Origin: Fidelibacterota bacterium
Lineage (GTDB): Bacteria > Pseudomonadota > Alphaproteobacteria > Rhodospirillales > Rhodospirillaceae
Length of the DNA: 8,507 nucleotides
Assembly: GCA_947473445.1 (NCBI GenBank)
Contig: CANJEU010000074.1
Coordinates: 1 to 8,507, forward strand
Direction of reading: 5' to 3'
Shown: positions 1-6,286 of the stretch, piece after piece
Layout of the letters: the number at the start of each line of letters is the position of its first letter
How positions within the stretch are numbered: position 1 is the first letter of the stretch
The notes under the pieces: generated by a model
The model's database searches: none
What the model saw: the letters and a program-made list of their open reading frames with translations, nothing else
Told to the model about the DNA's origin: nothing
Made by a program: the position numbers and the translations under genes

Positions 1-663
1 GATGACGCGGACCTTGACCTTGCCGTGAAAGGCGCCATCGCCTCGAAGTATCGCAACGTGGGCCAGACCTGCGTCTGCGCGAACCGCATGTTCATTCAAG
101 ACGGTATTTACGACCGCTTCGCCGCAAAGCTGGTGGAAGCGGTGAATAAGATGAAGGTCGCGCCCGGCAATGAAACCGGATCGGAGCTCGGGCCGCTGAT
201 CAACGACGAGGCGGTCGCCAAGGTTGAAGCGCATGTGGCCGATGCAAAGGCCAAGGGCGGCACCATTGCGACGGGCGGCAAGCGCCATGCGCTGGGCGGT
301 CTGTTCTACGAGCCGACCGTCATCCTGAACGCGACGACCGAGATGCGCTTTACCCGCGAAGAGACCTTCGGCCCGGTGGCCCCGCTCTATCGCTTTAAGA
401 CCGAAGCCGAAGCGGTGGAACTTGCCAACGCCTCGGAGTTCGGTCTCGCGTCGTACTTCTTCACGTCGAACCTCAGCCGCGCCTGGCGCGTGGCCGAAGC
501 GCTTGAAAGCGGGATCGTGGGCGTGAACGAAGGCGTGATCTCGACCGAAGTCGCGCCCTTTGGCGGCGTGAAACAGTCCGGCGTCGGCCGCGAAGGTTCG
601 CGGTACGGGGTGGATGATTATATGGAGATCAAATACGTGCTGTTTGGTGGGCTCGGGAAGTAG
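1..663 (+). CDS. gabD: Succinate-semialdehyde dehydrogenase, C-terminal part (5' truncated by window)
   Basis: This is an NAD(P)+-dependent aldehyde dehydrogenase that oxidises succinate semialdehyde to succinate, the last step of GABA degradation, in the cytoplasm. The frame is open from base 1, so the start lies outside the window and 220 residues are visible. The catalytic loop GQTCVCANR sits at visible residues 21-29, with nucleophile C24; the C-x-C pair is typical of the succinate-semialdehyde subgroup, where the second cysteine can form a redox disulfide. The EETFGP coenzyme-binding motif follows near residue 121. The C-terminus has FGGVKQSGVGREG and then YGVDDYMEIKYV, also typical of GabD. 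Placing C24 on E. coli GabD C288 predicts a full length of about 484 residues, which matches the family, so the 3' end looks intact. It converges on the carbamoylase gene. A related semialdehyde substrate, such as glutarate or malonate semialdehyde, cannot be excluded. Confidence 0.93.
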   Translation, partial: DDADLDLAVKGAIASKYRNVGQTCVCANRMFIQDGIYDRFAAKLVEAVNKMKVAPGNETGSELGPLINDEAVAKVEAHVADAKAKGGTIATGGKRHALGGLFYEPTVILNATTEMRFTREETFGPVAPLYRFKTEAEAVELANASEFGLASYFFTSNLSRAWRVAEALESGIVGVNEGVISTEVAPFGGVKQSGVGREGSRYGVDDYMEIKYVLFGGLGK

Positions 664-670
664 GGGAGCC

Positions 671-695
671 GCTGGCGTCCGTCACCCGCGCCAGC
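671..695 (+). terminator. Weak terminator-like hairpin after gabD
   Basis: Seven bases at 671-677 (gctggcg) pair perfectly with 689-695 (cgccagc) around an 11-nt loop, starting 8 bp after the gabD stop codon. No T-run follows, so this is not a classic Rho-independent terminator. It may be a 3'-end stabilising stem or chance in GC-rich DNA. Confidence 0.25.
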
Positions 696-710
696 CTATA
701 AACCCGCTCC

Positions 711-830
711 GTCACACTGGGCGAAGCCCAGTGTCCAGAGCTGCGAAGCTGGCGCTATGCAGCCATCGCTGATTTCTCTGCATGCATGGGAGCTTCAACA
801 CCCTGGACCCTGGGCATTCGCCCAGGGTGA
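711..830 (+). repeat. Palindromic intergenic repeat, copy A
   Basis: This ~120-bp noncoding unit is homologous to the unit at 6063-6180 in opposite orientation. The first 50 bases (711-760) match the reverse complement of 6131-6180 at 46 positions, including an unbroken 20-base match over 741-760. Weaker similarity (ATCGC-GAT-TCTCTGCATG core) continues through the middle. Each end carries a hairpin. The left one has 714-722 pairing with 726-734 (9 bp, 3-nt loop gaa). The right one has 807-815 pairing with 820-828 (9 bp, 4-nt loop). It lies between convergent genes and no open frame in it looks real. It resembles the small palindromic repeats scattered between genes in many proteobacterial genomes; no family name is assigned. 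Confidence 0.85.
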
Positions 831-861
831 GACGCACCGCGTTGAAACGACCCCCTCCTTA

Positions 862-882
862 CCTCCCCCTTTCAGGGGGAGG
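862..882. repeat. C/G-run palindrome downstream of the carbamoylase gene
   Basis: Bases 862-870 (cctccccct) pair perfectly with 874-882 (agggggagg) around a ttc loop, ending 7 bp beyond the carbamoylase stop codon. On the leftward transcript this is a strong 3' hairpin, but no T-tract follows it on the minus strand. It may act as a 3'-end stabiliser or weak terminator, or be a member of another short palindromic repeat family, since similar runs are common between genes in alphaproteobacteria. Confidence 0.5.
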
Positions 883-889
883 GGCAAAA

Positions 890-2128
890 CTAAACCACGT
901 TCGCGTGTTCGATGACGGCGTGCAGCAGGACGTCGCAGCCCGCAGCGATGTCTTCTTTCTTCGCGTCTTCGATTTCGTTGTGGCTGATGCCGTCCTTGCA
1001 CGGGACGAAGATCATGGCGGTGGGCGCGACCTTTGAGATGTTCACCGAGTCATGGCCCGCACCGCTGATGATGCGGCGGTTGGAGTAGCCGAGCTTATCG
1101 ACGGCCGCCTGTACGGAACTCACAAGCTCGGGCGCGAATTTCACAGGGGGATTGTTCCAGATTTCCTTGATCTCGAGCACGAGCCCGAGTTCCTTGGCAA
1201 TCTTCTCGGACACCTCACGCATTTCCGCGCCCATTTCGGCGAGCACGTCGCCGTCGGGGTTGCGCAAGTCGACCGTGAACTTCACGCGGCCGGGAATGAC
1301 GTTGATGGAATTGGGGAAACCTTCGATGACGCCGATGGTGGCGCAGGCATTGGGCGGACGCGCATTGGCGATACGGTAAGCTTCGGTGATCATGCGCGCG
1401 GCGCCCTGCAGCGCATCCTTGCGGACTTTCATCGGCGTCGGGCCGGCATGGGCTTCCTGGCCCGTGACGTAGAATTCGTACCAGCGAATGCCCTGCACGC
1501 CTTCGACGACACCGATGACCTTGTTCTCGGCTTCGAGGATGGGCCCTTGTTCGATATGCGTTTCGAAGAAGGCCGCGATCTCGCGTCCGCCGACGGCCTG
1601 ATCGCCGGCATAGCCGATGCGCTTAAGCTCACCGCCGATGGTCTTGCCGTCGCTGTCGGCGCGCGATAGGCCGTAGTCGAGGTCGAACACGCCGGCGAAG
1701 ACACCCGAGGCCACCATGGACGGCTGGAAACGGCTGCCTTCTTCATTGGTCCACACCACAACTTCGAGCGGACGAACCGTCTCGACATTGAAGTCGTTGA
1801 GCGTGCGCAGCACTTCAAGGCCGGCGAGCACGCCGTAGTTGCCGTCGAACTTTCCGCCCGTCGGCTGCGTGTCGATGTGACTGCCCATCATGACGGGTGC
1901 GAGCGCATTGTCCTTGCCCGCGCGGCGGGCGAAGATATTGCCCATCTTGTCGACGGTCACAGTACAGCCGGCGTCCGTGGCCCAGCGGCTGAACAGATCG
2001 CGCCCCTGGCGATCAAGGTCGGTGAGCGCGAGGCGGCACACGCCGCCCTTCTCCGTCGCGCCGATCTGGGCGAGTTCCATCAAGCTGTCCCACAGGCGGT
2101 CGCTGTCGATGCGCAGGTTCGTGCTCAT
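890..2128 (-). CDS. Zn-dependent N-carbamoyl-L-amino-acid hydrolase / allantoate amidohydrolase family (M20)
   Basis: This is a 412-residue cytoplasmic amidohydrolase of the M20 peptidase fold, in the HyuC/AmaB/AllC/beta-ureidopropionase group. These enzymes cleave N-carbamoyl groups from amino acids, beta-ureidopropionate or allantoate with two metal ions. All five expected metal ligands are present: H84 (GSHIDT), D95 (GGKFDG), E130 (TNEEGSRF), H191 (ETHIEQGP) and H383 (SHNEIE); E129 is the likely catalytic base. H227 in AHAGPTPM marks the dimerisation/lid domain, and GAGHDS is at 356-361. These positions agree with E. coli AllC numbering within a few residues, and the length is normal. The ATG at 2128 has AGAGGA six bases upstream. 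It lies 93 bp after the unknown secreted-protein gene on the same strand, with a terminator-like hairpin between. Which carbamoyl substrate is used cannot be read from the sequence; no hydantoinase, dihydropyrimidinase or allantoinase gene is in view. Confidence 0.92.
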   Translation of the reverse strand: MSTNLRIDSDRLWDSLMELAQIGATEKGGVCRLALTDLDRQGRDLFSRWATDAGCTVTVDKMGNIFARRAGKDNALAPVMMGSHIDTQPTGGKFDGNYGVLAGLEVLRTLNDFNVETVRPLEVVVWTNEEGSRFQPSMVASGVFAGVFDLDYGLSRADSDGKTIGGELKRIGYAGDQAVGGREIAAFFETHIEQGPILEAENKVIGVVEGVQGIRWYEFYVTGQEAHAGPTPMKVRKDALQGAARMITEAYRIANARPPNACATIGVIEGFPNSINVIPGRVKFTVDLRNPDGDVLAEMGAEMREVSEKIAKELGLVLEIKEIWNNPPVKFAPELVSSVQAAVDKLGYSNRRIISGAGHDSVNISKVAPTAMIFVPCKDGISHNEIEDAKKEDIAAGCDVLLHAVIEHANVV

Positions 2129-2141
2129 AAGTCGTCCTCTT

Positions 2142-2186
2142 GCAGAAAAGAACGGCCCCTACCATGCGTCTCGACGGTAAGGGCCG
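2142..2186 (-). terminator. Hairpin plus T-tract between secreted-protein gene and carbamoylase gene
   Basis: On the minus strand an 11-base arm (2186-2176, CGGCCCTTACC) pairs with 2163-2153 (GGTAGGGGCCG) with one G-U wobble and a 12-nt loop. It is followed at once by a T-rich stretch, TTCTTTTCTG, at 2152-2143. The wobble pairs only on the minus-strand RNA, so the structure favours leftward transcription. It can be a Rho-independent terminator of the gene ending at 2222. However, it ends only about 14 bases before the carbamoylase start codon, so it could also be an attenuator or leader hairpin for that gene. Confidence 0.6.
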
Positions 2187-2221
2187 CGGTGTCTTTTGAC
2201 GTACGCCGTTACGGCGAAATG

Positions 2222-3337
2222 CTAGCGGCGGGCGCCCGCGCGATCCTTGGCCGCTTCAGCGGTCTTGGTCGCCCCGTCGGCTTGCGCCACCGGACGGTCG
2301 GGATGAACGATATGCACTTGCGTGAGCGTCACATCGAGCGCCGAGGATAAAGCGGTGTTCTCGCCGGTCTTGGGATCGGGACGACCGTCGGCGGCCTTGC
2401 GCAAAGCGCGGTAGACTGACGGCAAGGAAACCTGGCCGTACGCCTGGTGGTGGGTGGACGAGGAGCGCAACGTCTGACGGTACCAATTCTCAAGATCGAC
2501 ATAGCCGCCGATGAGGCCGGTGCCGCCGGTCGAGATCAACTTCACCTGCATGCGCAGGTCGCGCATCTCGCGGTCGGTGGGAATGCCGAAGGTCGCCCAC
2601 GGGAAGGTGACGTCCGCCGGCGCGGTCGTGAGCACGCCGTCGACGATCTTGCCCTTGAGCTTGGTGACGTAGCGGGCGCCCCACTTCACGTCGATCACCT
2701 GGGTGCCGCCGGCGAGCATGCCGTTGCCGTCGGCCTTTTTCATGAGACCGTCGAGGCCGCGGTAGGTGGTGACAGTAACGTCGTCGTCATTGAGCATGCT
2801 GTCGACGTCGGTGAGTTCGAACAGCCAGCGGTTATAGCGATCGGTGATGAGGGTGTTGTTATCGAAGAAATAAGCGTCGCCATCGGGGGCGCGGTAACCA
2901 CGCACACAGCCGAGGACCCGGAAGAGCTGGTTGTCGATGCCCTTCTGGCCGTCGGGCGAGACGAAGTCGTTCTCGTCGGCCTTACCGTCGAGATCCAGGC
3001 CCTTGGCGATCTTGCTCTGGGACAGATGGAAAGGATACGGCTCTTCCGTCAGGCTGGGGAAATAGCCTTCGGCTTCGCGTTTGATCTGCGTGTCGATGAG
3101 GGGACGCTTCTTGCCGTCTTCGGGGAAGAGCGCCTTGAAATGTTCCCGCGGGCCATCGTTCACGCCATTGGGGCATTCGGCCTTTCCATCGGCGGTCTGA
3201 TGCACGGCCCAGTACATGCCCGTGACAACATAGCCGATGGTGCGGCCCGCAGGCGCGGTGTCATCAGCCATCACGGCGGGCGCGGCCATCAGGCCGGCCA
3301 TGGCCACGGACGCCAGGAGATGCTTGTTCATCGTCAT
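2222..3337 (-). CDS. Secreted protein of unknown function, second gene of the pair
   Basis: This 371-residue protein could not be assigned to a known family. The chosen start is the ATG at 3337, because the only good ribosome-binding site (AAGGA) ends 7 bases before it; a TTG at 3343 is too close to that site and the ATG at 3331 too far. Residues 1-24 form a Sec signal peptide (MNKHLLASVAMAGLMAAPAVMA core) with cleavage expected after AVMA. The mature part has two cysteines, C55 and C144, that could form a disulfide. An EF-hand-like acidic loop, DLDGKADENDF, lies at 115-125, followed by GIDNQLFRVLGC. The middle looks beta-rich (about 160-250), residues 295-298 read THHQ, and the C-terminal ~25 residues are a low-complexity Ala/Lys/Arg tail. 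It starts 20 bp after the repeat-protein gene, with its RBS in the gap, so the two are almost certainly co-transcribed. A structural or binding role in the periplasm is more likely than catalysis, but that is inference. Confidence 0.85.
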   Translation of the reverse strand: MTMNKHLLASVAMAGLMAAPAVMADDTAPAGRTIGYVVTGMYWAVHQTADGKAECPNGVNDGPREHFKALFPEDGKKRPLIDTQIKREAEGYFPSLTEEPYPFHLSQSKIAKGLDLDGKADENDFVSPDGQKGIDNQLFRVLGCVRGYRAPDGDAYFFDNNTLITDRYNRWLFELTDVDSMLNDDDVTVTTYRGLDGLMKKADGNGMLAGGTQVIDVKWGARYVTKLKGKIVDGVLTTAPADVTFPWATFGIPTDREMRDLRMQVKLISTGGTGLIGGYVDLENWYRQTLRSSSTHHQAYGQVSLPSVYRALRKAADGRPDPKTGENTALSSALDVTLTQVHIVHPDRPVAQADGATKTAEAAKDRAGARR

Positions 3338-3344
3338 TGCCAAT

Positions 3345-3350
3345 TCCTTC
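3345..3350 (-). promoter_or_regulatory. Ribosome-binding site that fixes the start of the unknown secreted protein
   Basis: GAAGGA on the minus strand, followed by a 7-nt spacer to the ATG at 3337. It lies in the short gap after the upstream stop codon at 3358 and argues against the TTG start at 3343, which would begin only 1 base after it. Confidence 0.7.
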
Positions 3351-3357
3351 GTAAAAC

Positions 3358-4737
3358 TCAGCCAGCGCCGTTGTAGAAATCGTCGCGCAGCCAGAACGCT
3401 TTGAATCCGTTACGCAAGCCACGGAACTCGCCGAAACCGTCGGCATTGATATCGCCCGGCCGCTTATCGCCAGCGTAAGTATACACAGGGCGCTGGAGAT
3501 AGGCCCAGACCTTCAGGGCGCCGGCGGCATTGGGCGCGGCGTAACGGCCCGTCTTGGGGTCGATCCACACGACGGTCCACGATTGGCTCAAGCTTTGCGC
3601 ATCCTTGCCGGCGAGGACATAGGGGAAGGTCTGGAGGCAACGCTCCGGATCGCCCGCGCCGCACATGCCAAAGCGATAGACTTGGGTTTCCGTCGGATGA
3701 TCGCAATTCAACTGGTCGACCGAATCATCAGCGCAGGCATATCTGTAAATCGTCTTCCCAGTCGCATCGGCCAGCACCTCGCCCGAGCTTGAGACCTGCA
3801 TTGTGAAATCCTTGGGCGGCGGGGGCGCGAGCTGCGTGTAAACATTGTGCCAGCCCGGAACGTCGCTGCCTTCCTGACTGCGCGGCTCGCGGTCGAGCAC
3901 GTTGACGTAGAGCGGGCGTCCGCGGAAGGCCCATTGGTTCACGCCGGGCGAGCGCTCGACGATCGTCCAGCCTTCGGTAACTTGACCGACGCTGGGCGCC
4001 AGGATCGGCTTCCAGGTTTGCGTGCACTCGCCGACACATTTGGTTTTTTGCGACGCATCGCCGTCGAACATGTAAACCGACTGCTGACTGGTGGTGACGA
4101 GCAAGCGTCCCTTCGTCGTCGTCGCCACGTCAAAGCCCGGCGGCACATCCGAGGGCGGCTTTACAGCCTCGCGATAGGACGGCGAATCGCCGCGCGCTTT
4201 CTTCGGCGCGGCCGCGACTTCGCCCGGGACTTTGTCGAGCACGGAGGTGTAGAGCGCGAAGCCGTCATAGGCCCACTGTTTGGTACCGTCTTTGCGCGCG
4301 AGCACGGTCCACTTGTCGACCGTCTGGGCGTTGGCATCGGCGTAGACGGGCTTCCACACGTCGGTGCAGGCCGGGCGCGTGTCGAGTTCGGGCAGCACGA
4401 GGCCCGGCGGATAGGGGCTCATGAGCCCGGCGGTTTCGGTGGTCTTGACGTCATAGCAGGCGGGCTCGTTCTTGCGCTCGCCGGCCGAGCCGTTGCGCAG
4501 CGCCTTGAGCTGCCACTTATAAAGCGTCATCCCATTGCGGTCGGCGAACACCGGACCTTCGATCTCGGAGGCGAGCACTTGGAAGCCCGGGGGCATGGGC
4601 ACAATTTTCGCCCGCTCGACGCCGATCAGACCACGGCCGCCATCGCGTGGCGCCTTTGCCTTGTCCTGGGCGCCGGCGGCGCCGGCAAAGACGGCGGCGG
4701 TGATTGCAACAGTCGCCAAGATCAGAGATTTACGCAT
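3358..4737 (-). CDS. Periplasmic protein with three Lipoprotein_15-type secreted repeats
   Basis: This is a 459-residue exported protein built from three copies of the secreted repeat of predicted lipoproteins with a Yx(FWY)xxD motif (COG4315 / Lipoprotein_15). Each copy opens with PPGF-V or a relic of it (residues 49, 199, about 307). It continues through a strand such as VYMFDGD, then a cysteine-containing CTxxWKP segment, a WT(V/I)(V/L) strand, (Q/V)WA(Y/F)-G-PLY and a final aspartate segment. Repeat 2 (about 199-300) is the most canonical, with Y222-x-F224-x-x-D227 and C234/C238. Repeat 1 (49-175) has C94 and C124 and lacks the motif aspartate. Repeat 3 (307-459) is expanded, with C335, C345, C359, C367 and a C-terminal extension. 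Residues 1-23 are a Sec signal peptide cleaved after AGA. No cysteine lies at the cleavage site, so unlike many relatives this is not a lipoprotein. The start at 4737 has AGGA five bases upstream; a longer frame reaches 4845, but its first 36 residues have no leader character. The family's biochemical role is not established. Confidence 0.88.
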   Translation of the reverse strand: MRKSLILATVAITAAVFAGAAGAQDKAKAPRDGGRGLIGVERAKIVPMPPGFQVLASEIEGPVFADRNGMTLYKWQLKALRNGSAGERKNEPACYDVKTTETAGLMSPYPPGLVLPELDTRPACTDVWKPVYADANAQTVDKWTVLARKDGTKQWAYDGFALYTSVLDKVPGEVAAAPKKARGDSPSYREAVKPPSDVPPGFDVATTTKGRLLVTTSQQSVYMFDGDASQKTKCVGECTQTWKPILAPSVGQVTEGWTIVERSPGVNQWAFRGRPLYVNVLDREPRSQEGSDVPGWHNVYTQLAPPPPKDFTMQVSSSGEVLADATGKTIYRYACADDSVDQLNCDHPTETQVYRFGMCGAGDPERCLQTFPYVLAGKDAQSLSQSWTVVWIDPKTGRYAAPNAAGALKVWAYLQRPVYTYAGDKRPGDINADGFGEFRGLRNGFKAFWLRDDFYNGAG

Positions 4738-5125
4738 CGTGTTCCTTTTTCGCTCCGCGCAGCGACCTATCTTACCAGACCCGCCGCCTGGCGCGAACGG
4801 CGCAAGCCCCTCGCCGCACGGTCCCGAATTTCGGTTCGTTTTCAAGGACTAACGGGATCGCTGTCTTTACCACCACCGGCGGCCCCCGCTCCGTAGGCTA
4901 TGTACTTAATGTAAGCGCCTGATGTCGCCGGCACACGGCCATCGACATGAAAAGCTTGTGGCTTCAGGCGCGGCCCGGCAATTGAAATTATTAGCGGTCT
5001 TGGCGTGAGAAAAATTACATCGGCCCTCATTTACGCTTACAAATAGGGCCTGTTTGAAAGGCCCCCTTTTGCGGCTCACGCGCCTGCAACTTGGCAAGGT
5101 GCCCGTTTAGGGGCATGGTCGCCGC
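4738..5125. promoter_or_regulatory. Divergent intergenic region between the secreted-protein pair and the LysR gene
   Basis: This is 388 bp without a convincing gene. The stretch 4980-5045 is clearly more AT-rich than the flanks, as promoter regions often are. A short palindrome, CTTA-N3-TAAG, lies at 4905-4915. The octamer tgtaagcg at 4910-4917 recurs inverted (cgcttaca) at 5034-5041, about 116 bp apart, near the LysR side. LysR-type regulators usually bind short interrupted dyads in such divergent gaps, so these are candidate operator half-sites. No site can be confirmed by reading alone. Confidence 0.4.
4769..4797 (-). promoter_or_regulatory. Possible sigma-70 promoter for the secreted-protein pair
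   Basis: On the minus strand a -10-like TAAGAT (4774-4769) lies 17 bp after a weak -35-like TTCGCG (4797-4792). It would place the transcript start about 25 bases ahead of the 4737 ATG. The -10 is decent and the -35 poor, as expected for an activator-dependent promoter, but matches this weak also occur by chance. Confidence 0.3.
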
Positions 5126-6055
5126 ATGCGAAAACGTCTGCCCCCTTTAAACCCGCTCCGAGCCTTCGAGGCCACCGCGCGCCACCTTTCGGTCTCGCGC
5201 GCCGCGAAAGAATTGAATGTTACACCCGGGGCGGTCAGCCATCAGGTGCGTGCGCTGGAAGAAGCGCTGCGCGTGAAGCTGTTCCGGCGCACCGCGGGCC
5301 ACCTGCAGCTTTCGTCCTACGGTTCGGCTTATCACCCCGCAATTGCCGCCGCGTTCGATTCCATCGCCGAGGCCTCGGCCCTGCTGACGCGTCAGAAGAC
5401 GGAAGGGGACCTGGTCGTGAGCTGCGTGCAGGCGCTGGCCTCGTTCTGGCTGATCCCGCGGCTCGGCACGTTTTCAGAACGCTACCCCGACATTCGTTTG
5501 AAACTGGTGGCCGCCGAAGAGGCCGACCCCACGGAGGTCGATGTCGCCATCCGTTATGGCGTGGGACCTTGGCCCGGCTTCCACGCGCAACTGTGGTCGC
5601 ACGTGGAACTGTTCCCCGTATGCAGCCCGACGCTGATGAACCAGAAGCCGCTGCGCAGCGTCAGCGATCTCGCGGCGCATACGCTGCTTCACGGCGACGA
5701 AGAAGGGTCGGAATGGCAGATGTGGCTGTCCGCCGCCCGCGCGCCAACCATGGTCGGCGCGCGTTATCTGAAATTATCGAATTGGCACTTGGCCCTGGAA
5801 GCGGCCGTGCACGGGCACGGCATTACGCTGGGCGATAATATCACCGCGTCGAGCCTGCTCGACGAGGGCAAGCTGATCATGCCCTTTGGCATTACGGTTC
5901 CGGCGTCGGGCGCGTTTTATATCGTCTGCCGGAATGAGCTTCGCAATGCGGCGACGTTGCGCGCGTTCACCGACTGGCTGAATAGTGAATTGGTTCCCGA
6001 GAAGCGGATTACACCGCCGCCGAAGAAGACCCGCGCGAAGAAGAGCGCGGAGTAA
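5126..6055 (+). CDS. LysR-family transcriptional regulator, GcvA-like
   Basis: This 309-residue cytoplasmic DNA-binding regulator has an N-terminal winged helix-turn-helix at about residues 8-66, with the hallmark LRAFEATARHLSVSRAAKEL followed by NVTPGAVSHQVRALEEAL and LFRR. The substrate-binding domain follows, starting near GDLVVSC at about 93-99, with VDVAIRYGVGPWPG and the late AAVHGHGITLGD segment that are characteristic of the GcvA subgroup. Length is normal. An in-frame stop at 5108-5110 leaves the ATG at 5126 as the earliest start of this kind; the ribosome-binding site is weak (AGGGG about 12 bases upstream). The last ~17 residues (TPPPKKTRAKKSAE region) are a basic Pro/Lys tail beyond the usual domain end. 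It is divergent from the secreted-protein pair, its most likely target. The inducer is unknown. Confidence 0.93.
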   Translation: MRKRLPPLNPLRAFEATARHLSVSRAAKELNVTPGAVSHQVRALEEALRVKLFRRTAGHLQLSSYGSAYHPAIAAAFDSIAEASALLTRQKTEGDLVVSCVQALASFWLIPRLGTFSERYPDIRLKLVAAEEADPTEVDVAIRYGVGPWPGFHAQLWSHVELFPVCSPTLMNQKPLRSVSDLAAHTLLHGDEEGSEWQMWLSAARAPTMVGARYLKLSNWHLALEAAVHGHGITLGDNITASSLLDEGKLIMPFGITVPASGAFYIVCRNELRNAATLRAFTDWLNSELVPEKRITPPPKKTRAKKSAE

Positions 6056-6062
6056 TCCCGGT

Positions 6063-6180
6063 GTCATCCTGGGCACAGCCCAGGATCCAGAGTGTGGCGC
6101 GCAATCCATGCAGAGACATCGGCGATACCCGCATAGCGCCAGCTTCGCAGTCCTGGACCCTGGGCTTCGCCCAGGGTGAC
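6063..6180 (-). repeat. Palindromic intergenic repeat, copy B (inverted relative to copy A)
   Basis: This ~118-bp noncoding unit is homologous to 711-830 in reverse orientation. One end hairpin pairs 6066-6074 with 6078-6086 (9 bp, loop aca), the other pairs 6157-6165 with 6169-6177 (9 bp, loop ttc). Compared with copy A, the stems differ by paired changes that keep base pairing: one A-T pair becomes C-G in one hairpin, and one C-G pair becomes T-A in the other. Like copy A it lies between the 3' ends of two convergent genes, starting about 8 bp after the LysR stop codon. Confidence 0.85.
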
Positions 6181-6230
6181 GCATGGGGGTTCCTGGACAT
6201 GGAACGCATCCCTCACCTATCGCGGAGTAC

Positions 6231-6268
6231 AAAAAAAAACGCCCGGCGCTTTGCAGCGTCGGGCGTTT
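6231..6268 (-). terminator. Rho-independent terminator for the DUF1552 gene, probably bidirectional
   Basis: A 14-bp stem pairs 6237-6250 with 6255-6268 around the tetraloop ttgc, starting 18 bp past the DUF1552 stop. On the minus strand the stem has one mismatch and is followed by nine Ts (6239-6231), a classic terminator. On the plus strand the mismatch becomes a G-U pair and the stem is followed by gttttgg, so it may also end LysR transcripts that pass through repeat copy B. Confidence 0.88.
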
Positions 6269-6286
6269 GTTTTGGCGCGAAAGACG

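Noticed and set aside
699..711. 13-base identity taaacccgctccg shared with 5148-5160
   Set aside because: The second copy is inside the conserved LNPLRAF codons of the LysR gene and the flanks do not match, so chance is the simplest explanation.
1052..1669. Long open frame on the plus strand opposite the carbamoylase gene
   Set aside because: It lies entirely antisense to a gene with all catalytic residues intact, its translation shows no domain, and such frames are expected in GC-rich coding DNA.
2447..3376. 309-codon plus-strand frame opposite the unknown secreted protein
   Set aside because: The minus-strand frame has a signal peptide, a good RBS and operon spacing. The plus-strand translation is rich in repeated H/G/V typical of a mirror frame.
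3847..4896. 349-codon plus-strand frame opposite the repeat protein
   Set aside because: Antisense to a protein with three recognisable repeats; its translation has no recognisable domain and is Arg/Ala-rich.
4907..4915. TAATGTAAG also found on the minus strand at 7769-7761
   Set aside because: The second copy spans the MFS stop codon with no surrounding similarity; a 9-base match in 8.5 kb is weak evidence for a shared operator.
5046..5070. gggcc-N9-ggccc followed by ccctttt upstream of the LysR gene, terminator-like on the plus strand
   Set aside because: The stem is only 5 bp with a 9-nt loop and there is no plus-strand gene upstream to terminate.
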